This document shows, piece after piece, positions 11,858-23,800 of a stretch of DNA of 64,000 bases. The position numbers and the translations under genes are program-made. The notes beneath the pieces are model-generated. The model did not search any database. It saw nothing but the letters and a program-made list of their open reading frames with translations, and was not told the DNA's origin. Location: the NCBI RefSeq assembly GCF_037392515.1, contig NC_090281.1:55530753-55594752 (forward strand), read 5' to 3'. Position 1 is the stretch's first letter, and every line of letters begins with the position of its first letter. This stretch comes from Haliotis asinina (lineage: Eukaryota; Mollusca; Gastropoda; Lepetellida; Haliotidae).

Positions 11858-14800
11858 ATGAGCTCTGGTAAGTGAGAGATGTTGCCTAGTTTATTTAAGT
11901 CCTGGGAACATGTAACACCAATAGTTGTTATTGATGTCATCGGAATAAGTTGTTTTTGTATGTGTTTAGTTTGTGTTTATGTCTAGCAATAAGTTAAGGG
12001 GAGGTTTGAAGATAATTAGAAAATTGTCTAGTTTCTAAGGCGTTTGTGAATATTTAGAACCACTTGTAAACATATTGGAAGGGCTTTACACTCCTGTGTA
12101 TGGACGACTAAACGTTACAAACAGTAACTTGGGTGGACGTTATTCTGATACGAATTTAGTATGGAATACCAACATTGCTATTTACCATATAGACAGCTTG
12201 TCTCATTATCTCCAATTCTGGGCTGATCCTGGCGCCAGCTGAACGAGGCCCTGGTAGCATACATAGCGCTATAGCGAGAGAGCAGAGCCGGTATGGGGCA
12301 AGCACACCATTTAGAGTTCAGTGCGAGTCGATATCTTCCACAGCAGATTTTTTTAGTTTCCAAAGATAACTGCGTCTTGTTCTTTGAGCTTTTATGCATT
12401 TAACAAGTGTCCACTGAAGGCAAGATATTTTGTGGATAACAACATCTGTATATTTAGATGCGACAGAAAAAAATACTGAATAGATACTTGACTGTATTCA
12501 GAATTAGTCATGTTCACTGGCATTATCACAGTGTCTATATTCACTGGCATTATCACGTACAGTGTCTATATTCACTGGCATTATCACAGTGTCTATATTC
12601 ACTGGCATTATCACAGTGTCTATCGTGGTTCGTTTGTAAACAAGGATCTAAATCACAACTGAAACTCAATAACCGAACATACTCGGCTTAACCACATCTA
12701 AGAACATGCCTGTTGTGAGTAATTTTTCAAAAACTTTGCGATAATGCTATATATTTACGTATTTATTTAATAGTGTTGCTATATGCAATGCTGTGTACTG
12801 AAAATGGGTCAATACGCTCGTTTATACCGCGACTTAAGTTGATACATTTGCAGTTAGCTTTATTTGGTTTTGGTTGTTACACAGTATATATGTTACACAG
12901 GATATATGGTCCCATTACTGAGTGTGTCTTTAAAACAAACAAACAAACACAGGACATAATTACTCAGTCGAGTGTGGATACGTATTCACAACGGTAATAA
13001 ACAGAAATGACACATTATACTGCATTCTAGAGACGACTGGGTCACTGGGAATATTTTAAGAATGGCGAGACAGTACAGACGCGTTATAGCGTATTTCGTG
13101 TCTTACGTTATTAAATATTTACTTACGATGCATTTCGTTTTGCTGAAGAAAAGGTTTACCGTTGTGTCAGTCACGCCCGAACAGGTGTGTGTTTTTCAGT
13201 GAATGGATCTTACACTGGAACGCTTACACTGTAAAAAGACCACAGCAACGACCAGGAGCGGCGTATCAGAGACCAGACACCGGTACACGGTCTCTTGGGT
13301 GTGTGTTGTGGAAGTCACGTCTATTGCCATTGTCCCATTCTAAGGTGGACTGGTTTTGCGTCATGAATATTCATAGCAAATTGCGTTTTTGAAAAGGTAG
13401 AATACAATAGTGATTTCGTTGTTGTTAAGCGCTAATCTTTAATTAAGCTGTGGCCTACTTGATATGGGTTATTTCTGAGAAAGGGCCATGGACGAAGGAT
13501 GTTTCTAGGTCAAAAGGTCATTCGCCCTGGTTGGACTTTGTGTGGACGCAGTCAAGCGTGCATCTGAAAGCGACACTCGCTGTCGGGTCGAGTTTGACAG
13601 TCAAGTTGTTGGACCGCGTGAGTTTAGTTTTACGCCGCTTTTAGCTACATTCGAGCAATACCACAGCGGAAAACACCAGAAATGGGACTCACATTGTACC
13701 CATGTGAGGAATCGAACCGGGTCTGCGGCGAGACGAACGAACGCTTTAACAACTAGGCTAGCGCTACCCCATCGCATCAGCAGACATGTAACATCGAAGA
13801 GATGCAAGTGAATGTTGATTTAAACCAGATCTATTATATTACATAATTTGCTGTAAATGTATCTTTTAAAGTATTTGTTTGTTTCTTGTTCAAAGCCGCA
13901 TTCCATTTGTATAATGGCTGTCCTCAAAGACCTCCGGACTCCGGACTGATATCATGAGCATGGAATTATACAAGTCAGTGAGTCCATTCCACCCCGTTAG
14001 TTACATTTAATGACAAACGTGGCTTCCTGAAGATTCATGGGCTTTAAGAAACGCGAGGGCACGAAAGACAAAGACCACATGTATTAGGGCTATCTATGAC
14101 GGCTACCTATTAGGGCTACTTATGAGGGCTACTTATCTGATACTACTACTACTTATCTGATATCTGGGCTACTACTCCACGACATGGACGATGCTGCTAA
14201 TGGCTCCCCACTCTTGGCGCCTTGTCCAGTAGCCTTGTTTCAAGGTTGCACTGAATAGTCAACCAAAGGACGTATAGTAACTCTATCCTTTGAAGAGGCA
14301 GGTCTAGATAAGCGCACAGTACCTAAGGACCCTAGTCGGTTATTTATTACTTTCTAGAAATTGTCATTTAAACTATACTTTTAACGTTAGAAAATTCTGT
14401 AAGTATACATGTCCAACGGCCCCAGTCTCGGCATTGTCCAATGGCTCCTCACTGTCGTCGACTTCTCTAATGGCAATGCATTGTTTAATGGCTTCTACCT
14501 TCTCTGGTGGTTCAAGAATATGAGCAATGCCAATCACTCTGCACAGAGGGAAACATATCCGATCTGGTGACTCTTGAAGAAGAGGAACGTCACATGGATC
14601 CTGACTGAACATTGCCAGTGATATTCCCAAACCTGTAGCATATCAACAACACAGAAGTAGGTGCTCAAACGGGCACAGTGTTGGATTTCTACCTATTTTA
14701 CCTTCAGTGGACATTCTTTTCATTTTAACAGAGGAAACAGAAACAGTGAGCCTCGAATTAGTTCTTTGAAGAATAACAACCCTGATTATTTGGGTCGTAA

Positions 14801-17800
14801 TGTTTTTCAGTGAACATATTTCAGTTTCGAAATGACAATATAACCAGTTCGTGAAAATGTAGTGTGCACCCTCCCAAGTATCTGAAAAGTGTCCAAACCC
14901 CTACCTGATATGTTAAAAAGGCCCTGGGCCGACTCTCTAGCTGTGTTGGTAAGGTTAGATTGAACACTTTTACAGATGCGAATTTTGTTCGCATCTGATC
15001 TGATGTATGATAGCAGATGTGATGCAGCAGTTCACGGAAGCAGTTGGTCTGCTGAATACGTAGCTGCTCAAACCCATGAACAGGATTAGTCTTCAGCAAC
15101 ACATGATTGTCGTAAGAGGCGACTAACTGGACCGGCTCGTCAGGTTCGCTGAATTGTTTGACAGGTGTCATCATATCCCATTTGCATAGATCGATGGGCA
15201 CCATCATGTTTGATCGTTGGGTTGTCTGGTCCAGACTCTAAACATGTCATCGTATCCGATTTGTGTAGATCGATGGTCATCATCATGTTTGATCGTTGGG
15301 TTGTCTGGTCCAGACTCTAAACATGTCATCGTATCCGATTTGTGTAGATCGATGGTCATCATCATGTTTGATCGTTGGGTTGTCTGGTCCAGACTCTAAA
15401 CATGTCATCGTATCCGATTTGTGTAGATCGATGGTCATCATCATGTTTGATCGTTGGGTTGTCTGGTCCAGACTCTAAACATGTCATCGTATCCGATTTG
15501 TGTAGATCGATGGTCATCATCATGTTTGATCGTTGGGTTGTCTGGTCCAGACTCTAAACATGTCATCGTATCCGATTTGTGTAGATCGATGGTCATGATG
15601 CTGGGTACTGGGTTGTCTGGTCCTGGACTATTAAGCAACAGACGTAGCGGCGCGCATGAAGGTATTTACCTTAACCCTTGTATCCCACGAGGACGAACTG
15701 TCAGTAAGAATCGTGCTTCCGTGTGTACCTCTGTATACAGAGGCTGACCTTTGTCACCGTCACGCTTCACGTCTCCCACACCGTGCACGATTCGTTGGAC
15801 TGCAACACCGGATGTACTCTAAGCAAGTACTCACAACTCGCCATTATCATTCGTGAAGGGCATTTACACATCAATTTCAGCCGTAGCTATGGTTTCTAAT
15901 CGAGACCCGCTGTGTGGAATGGAAACCCAAGGCTTGGAGCAACATGGTTGACATTTTAGTCCACTTAAGGAAAATACCTAATGTCAGGTTTATGCATATC
16001 AGGCGGTGATTACAAGCCGCTAATTGGATATTGAGTTCAAGGTCAAATTTAAGAGTTGCGGACCCCTGAAATATATTGATACTAATCGCATATTACTTCT
16101 TCCACAGGAACTTTGTGCTTCTGTTCTAGCATTGCATATTAACATATAAATGGCATTCTTGTAAATGAGTATCCATCAGCCTGCTGGAGATCGGTACTGT
16201 CAGGCGTGCTCCATTGCTGTGCTGTACGATAAGTCCCTAGATGCGTAGTAATTCTTTTCTAAGAATAGACAGGGCTGGAAAGCTGTATAGCGAGGACACT
16301 CAAACTCACACCCTCACACACACACACTCACCCACATACACACATGTGTATGCATATATTGCTAGAATGATGAGAATCATCATCATCGGCTAATGTTTAC
16401 ATTGTCATGGACACAGGTATCCGCATTACTTCATGTGTGAAATATGTGTCGAAAACTGACATATTGACGGTTGAGCTTAAATGGTCATTTTTGTTAGCAG
16501 AGGATAATAATTTACATTTCACACAAAAAAGAAACCATGAAAAACTGTTCATCCAGTTGGTAAATCCAAAGGTTTTGGTGTGTTGTCAGTCATTGGTATA
16601 ATTACGTCATCTACAAGCCCGACCGGTGCAGTGGACGGAGCGTTTGTCAGGAGAGATATAGGTTGATGGTTCAATCTCAGGTCCCTTTAAATCAAAATAC
16701 TTAAATCAATCTCCAGTTTAACAGACCGCCTTGAGCTCGGCGAACAGGGTGTCAAATAAGGTCAGTAGGGCGTGTCTTGTAGTTGTGGAAATGGAGTATG
16801 GTAGACTAACGCGTTTTCCATGATTATATATAATTTTGAAAAAAACAAATAGTTCCTTTAAATTTGAAAAGTAGTCTCAGTGAAACAGGAGCTTCAGAAC
16901 CTGATCAGGAGCTTAGGAAATTGCATCATTTAGGGCTTTCGCAATGAACATTGCGAAAAAAGAATGCGGGAATGTGAGAGACTAAAGGGAAAGCGAAGCA
17001 ACCCATGCTTGTCATAAAAGGGACTTTGCATGTCATAAAATGCGTCTAACGAGATCTGGTGGTCACTCGCTGACCTGGTTGACACTGGTCATCGGTTCCC
17101 AATGGCGCAGATTGATGTTCATGCTGTTGATCAGTGGATTTTCTGGTCCAGGCTCGATTATTTAAAGACCGCCACCAAGAAGCTGGAATATTGCTGAGTA
17201 AAACTCAACTTATTCACACTCACGAAAGGGAAACGCGGTTCAGTATTACTGTGGGAGACCAATTAAAGGGAAACGCGGTTCAGTATTACTGTGGGAGACC
17301 AATTAAAGGGAAACGCGGTTCAGTATTGCTGTGAGACAGCGACATTGTGGTCCACTGCCCAGCTCCAACATCAACACGCGCACATATATCAGCACACCTA
17401 GCTTAACCTAGCTAGTGGAAAGACGTTTTGAATAAGCTTACAATTTGAAAAGCTTCGTGTTACATTGAAAAAAAAACAACCTTTTGATAAAAGACGTACG
17501 TGTCTAACCGCGCAGAAAGGCATGACGCATTACAGACGGTTGTATTATGTATTGGAGGTACTGGAGGTGAAAGATTTCGCAATTGAAGTCAGCGACGATT
17601 TGGCTCTGTGCCAAAACGTTGTTTATTGGCTGACTGAGCGGACGATGTCGCAATCGCATTTCGCAACGAATTGTCCCTTTTCCACGATGTTGGGCGTTCT
17701 TGCGTTCAGTGAACTGTAGCAAAACCTAGGTAAATGCGCAGTGACCCAGTTAACCCCGATTTCACCTCAACAATGTCACGATATAGCTCGATCAGTGTGG

Positions 17801-20800
17801 ACGGTCCTCACTGGTTGGTTAGGCACTGGGGGAGAATAATTTATTAATGCGTCCATGATCAACAGGCAAGAAAACAGGCCGCGCGTTATATCGAGGTGAT
17901 GCCAATGAAACTGTTGAAAACCACACCAGCCGGAAGCAGTGAGTAACAGCCTTGCATCCAGTGTGTATGACCTCTGTGCATCTCCATGATATCGGAACAC
18001 CAGCTCGGAAATAGAAACCAAGTGGAACTGTGTCGTTTCTCAGCAACTAAGTCTGAACCCCACATTAAGTTGGTGCAAAAGGATTATCGGGGAATTCTCA
18101 CGATCTCACACTGTTTTGGCCTAACTCGGTGCACAGGAGCTGCGTTGCGCTGAGGAGGTCGGTGTCGGCACAGGTGCTACAGAAATGTACCAACAAAGTA
18201 AAAATACAGAAATGTACCCGGTACCCTCAACCTAAAACAGATATAATATATAGTTACCCTCGTCCAACTGAATGCGAGGGGTATTGTGCATATTCGTATG
18301 CTCGTTTCATATACAGGTCAATCAAACACATCTAACACAACAGTATGACAGTTCCGATTGAGAAAACGGCACAATGCGGAATGGTCTCGTCCTAGGGTAT
18401 GTTTCTGTGTTCTGACTTTGAAAATTGTATACAGAAAGGTACCCGGGATGATATATCTGTAGTACCTGTGCCAACAACGACCCCTTCATTCTTAAGTTTC
18501 TGCAGTTTGCTATCTTCAGATTAAAGACGCGATCAGCTTTAGCGATGACGTCATTACAAGGCTTCGAGTAATGTTATTTACGATTTTGGACACAGGTTTT
18601 GACTGGGCTCAAAGTGAGATTACCAGTGTTGATAAATGCCTGTCCAAGAGTAGCACATGGAATAACATTCAACGATACGTGGAATATGAAATGGCAGACA
18701 GGAGACTGGTAAAGATAAACCCACAGGGGCTTGTATCGCTTTGAAACGGCGTTCGAGAGACATATAGATGTATAGACCCTACCCTAGTACTATATAAAAG
18801 GAAAGGGATGTAACGAGGAAACCACCCCCTCCTCGATCAAAGTTACATGTCACCGGGTAAAATATTTTTAAGGCAACGTCGAGGCCAACGGATCGAACGC
18901 CAGATGATTTCCCTACAAAATGAGCCATAAATGGTCACAATCGGATCATTATTTCAAAAGTTATACGCTACGAATCATCGAAAACAGCTACCACCGCAAT
19001 TTCACGCCAAAATCATGGATCACCAAATACGGCAAAAACTCACCTTTTAAATTAGTTTATTAATTCCAGACACGTTGACAGCACCAGCGCTGGGCTGGAT
19101 TCGATCGGCTGCGGCATTTCGTGGGTCGGAAAACTTATTGCAACATCTACATGTCATTTTCTCGACAGTAAGCAAACATTTTCACCAAAATCGCTGGCAA
19201 ACCTACTCACTTGTCGGCCATAAGTGACCTTGACATTCAATGAACTGAGCAGATCCGCGCAAACAGACTCGGGTCATCCGATTGGCCACTGCCACTGGAT
19301 ATTTTATTTCCCACCAATCGGATAGTACTAGGGTAGGGTCTATACATCTATATGTCTCTCGAACGCCGTTTCAAAGCGATACAAGCCCCTGTGGATAAAC
19401 CAATATGCATGAGTATTCCTGGTAGAACTTGTTATTGAAAAGTTAATGCATCTAAACCCACAAAAACGTTCTAAATAATTAGAAGAACATCAGTTTGTAT
19501 TGTCACCATCTATCGCCGCATTCAGCAATGTTCCATTTATATGAGGGCGGTCTGTTATGATCACGTCTGGATCAGACATTCCAGTGATTGACATCATGAA
19601 CATCGAAGGCGAACGGTGGCATGCATCAACTGATAGTCAGCGAACCTGACCACTCGACCACGGTAGCCGCCTCTAACGACAAGCATGTGATACTGAACAC
19701 TGCATTCTAACATTCTAACCTGGTTCTTCACGACTGCAGAGCATCAGAGATTCAAAACAAACAAGAATACAGCAACAAAACTACAAACATGATTCTGGTG
19801 CTGCGTATAATCTCATCAGTGTCTGTCGCTTTTCATGTGTCCTGCAATGCCATATTTTAAACTCATGTTACAACTATAGCAAATGTCGATGTGTGATCTT
19901 TATTAAAAGCACTTCTCGGAATGATCTCTGCCAGCCAAATAGTGAGTCATGGATATTAATCGCTGCGTGATGTCTATTGTCACCACGTAACGCACTGCTT
20001 GAAGCGTGATGTCCCTGGGCGGGCCTCTGTAAATAGACCAGGGTCTAGTGACAGTTAAATTGTCTTGTCAGAATGGTATTGCACAACGGCCCCCTTTCTC
20101 GCTTTCAGAGGAAGGTCACAGCGAATGAATGCTTCCATCATATTCACTTGGAGTGGGTCACTTGTTCCGAGGACAGCCAAGTGGATTGTCCACTCGCTCT
20201 GAACAGACCTGTCAACATGACCCGTACATCCGTTTCTCTTTAGTTAATCCGTTGAACTGTTGACATTTGAGCCCACATCTGAGGCAGACAGCAGGGCCCA
20301 CTCGAAGCAATCTTAGCGCTAAGACTATCTTAAACCTTTGTCTGAGAATGGCACTTACAATCATTGCAGCGGTAAGGTCGCTTTGTGCAAGTGGGCCGTG
20401 CAGGTTAGGACCGCGAGTCAGCCCCAGAATAAACCGTACTTACGAAAGTGATTATACCCCATATTCAAAGAATTAAAACTACTGCGATGTCTCTGGATAA
20501 ATAATACCAGCTGTAAAACTACTTGTATTTATTAAATGACATAAAATATTTCCACCTTTGAAAAACACTTGTATGGGTGATGTACCAAGTTCTGTCCACG
20601 CTAACGACCATTTTAGTCAATGTTCAAGTTAATGGAGTTTTCACGTTCTCGTTGTTGACTTGCATGTCTCTACAGAACATTTTTTTAACAGAGACGTTTT
20701 ACCCGTTGTATTCGGCCCTCACTGACCACTCTTAGATAGGGAAAAAGTAGCCATTGGAAAAAACAAATTAGACCAAAATCTCAAAACTGAATTTTAACTT

Positions 20801-23800
20801 TACGAGCTGTAGCAGTCACCGAACCATTTCAAGCGTATGAGTTACTATGTAATAAATGACCACTAAATAACTACATCTTGTCGTTTACTTTTTCCCAAAT
20901 CTGAATGTGATCATCACGTTCTTTTTTAAATTTTGACCCAGCTCCTCGCGAGGTCGCGGGAACATTAATCGATGAGAATCCAAACCCAACGATCGTGCAC
21001 GTATCAGCAAGCCGATCATTTTTTAATATAATACCTGGTGTACCGCTGTATTGACTTGGCGTTTGTGTTTGCCAACCGATATAACCGTGGTCCATTTATT
21101 GACGTAGTGTGCCCCGACATGACACCGTGACGTCATAGCCCACGTGACACACCTTTGCATCTTTGTAAGGAGCTAATCGCAGACCACAAAGGAATTGAGC
21201 ATGTCACGTTCTGCGCGTTATATACCGTCTATGATTCACCAGGTCGCTGGCAGTGTTACACGAATTATCTTTCAGACATGGATTAACATCATATGAAACA
21301 CATAGTAACTGCAGCGTTTGCTTTCTAATACAATGTACAGGGTCTACTAAAAGTCATTCGGGTAAACGGAATGTGTCAGCAGAAGACGACAATAAATTTC
21401 ATATAAACGCATATACTTTTAAAATATATATATTTTTTTATGACAAAAGCAACTGCATTCATAATGAAAAGGCGTCCCTGGGAAATTGAATGTGAGGAAA
21501 ATCTAGACTTTCTTAACCCGAAGTTTCACGGAGGGCTGAAGGGAAAACAAAGCGTTTAGACTGTGAAACAGGCTAGGCGGACTTTTACATGTATTTCGCG
21601 TTTTCAGCGAATAACTACGGGAATGGGTAGTATATTAATTTATTAACAGTATCACAGAAGATGTTGACAATTAAAAGCTATATTTGAAATTGTTCTTCAT
21701 ATTTTCATGACCAAGGAACCAAACGGGTGGTAAATATTCTAATAAATGCACGGGTGGAAAATCGAAAATTTATCGAGCAAATCACCCTCAGACTGTTTGA
21801 AGCGCAACTTTTACCCCGTATATCACAGCATTTCGTATTGGAAAAGATGCAGGTCATAGGTTCCTTACACATGTAAGGGGCGCAACTCTACACTGTGTAT
21901 TATGGAGCCCAAGGCAACCGCTGCATAGGTGTTCCGACACGTGTTAATACAATAGAATAGAATACTCGCTGAACCATTAAGGCTGATCTTGTTATAGTGT
22001 ACATTATTATCATTTCAGAAAAGTCAGGATACCCCGATCAGCCCCCACCCGGATATGGCCAGCCCCAGCCAGGGTACGGACAACCTCAGCCGGGGTATGG
22101 ACAACCTCAGCCAGGGTACGGACAACCTCAGCCTGGGTATGGACAACCTCAGCCGGGATATGGACAACCCGCCCAGCCTGGGTACGGCTATGCAACTACA
22201 GACAACGTCAACGTTGTGGTAAGTAGAAACACCGACAGGCAACTTCGACGTTGAACATGGTATTTCATCGACTGTAGCCCTGTTGAATTTATTACTTTAT
22301 GGAATTTGACCAATTCGGATACGGCGTCATACCGTTCTCTGAAATAAAATACTATTAAACATAGAATTACATATCGAATACACATTTTTATCCCCTGAAG
22401 CATGTTCGATTATAATATCGGTTTGGCTGCAGCAAATTTAAAGACACTTTTATGATTTGTCGAAATTTCAATAAGAGATCCTATACATTTTTGTCTGTAG
22501 TCTATCGATAGCATTATGTATAATATTATGCATATATATTTTGCTTATTACTTGCCTAAATCACTTGTTTTAAATATTCTTAGGATTCGACTATTTCTTT
22601 CATAACAAATGCTTTCTATAAAGAATTCGAATACAGTCATATAGACCCACTCTAGGTTTACGCAATATATTTTTGACACCACAATCACAGGAAGTGACAT
22701 GTTCAGGTTTTTTCTAAGGTGGATCCCCGGTCGTTATACTAAAACATTAATTTTATAGATGAATAGTAACATGTGACCAATATTCATGAATTTAACTCAT
22801 TGTAGAAGAACTATAACTCCCTATAATAATTAAAAACAATGGCAAATTACGTTGTAGACCTGGTATCATTTCCGCAGCAGCGGTCACCTCAAATAAAACA
22901 ATGTTCTCGTTAGTAAAGTAACAATGGATTTTAGATCTCGTGACTTCCCTGTGAAATGGACTTATTTAGGAACACATCCCTGCCGTGTCGGTCGTTGATG
23001 ACGTCGCTGTTCCTGTCACCATCCCATAACTCAGGACATCAGATACATCAGGGTCGCATAGTTGACCTACTTTTAGTTTCCAGTTTTGATAAATATCTTC
23101 ATTCTAACTTAAAGTACATTTTAAAATAATTTTCATTCGAGTCCTAAAGTTATCTTGAAACATTTAGACCCCTACGGATTAATTTTTCACTTTAATTACC
23201 ATCGATCAAAAAGCATATACATTATACACAAACCATGAAGTTATCCCTTTGGATTGTATCAAAAACAATAGTAAAACACGTAAAACAAAACAAAATAGAA
23301 TAAATAAATCTAACGCTTTAAAACTATCCGATACGTTTAGCATATATTGTGGAAGTACCTGAGTTTCGTACTCGTTCAACAGATGGCCCGAATTTATACA
23401 TCTGTGCATAAGCTGAATTGATTTCTGCCTCTACAACCTGTCAGAATTGATCCATACATGACTTCTTCTAAATGAACCTATTGTCCTCGACCGTGGCTCG
23501 ACGGTATTTGAGCTAGACCCGCCGTTTCAAGTACTAGGACAGCAGCGGCACGGCCCCGTGTTTGTTCAGCCAGCTTGTCAGCATGAGAGTTGGTTATTAT
23601 CATGACGTCACCAAGACACTTTATGTTCAGCTTAACGACGATACAGAATATGGAATTACATGAATAGAAAATGAATGATCCCGACAAACAACAAAGGATG
23701 TTTGTCTGACAAAACTGAAGACAAATGTATTCGCGCTGCTTGCTGAGGATTGAAATCAATGGCTTCTACCTCTTCTGCGCATGCGTGACGGGGTTGTGGG

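Noticed and set aside
15217-15747. Overlapping frames of 60-97 codons with identical sequence
   Set aside because: They are produced by the 79-bp tandem array derived from a SINE-B.
20871-21095. Minus-strand 74-codon frame as a small gene
   Set aside because: No domain, no splice or promoter evidence, and it lies inside intron 1 of CD225 gene 1.
22010-22242. Minus-strand frames opposite the PGYGQPQ repeats
   Set aside because: Antisense shadows of the 21-nt coding repeat of CD225 gene 1.
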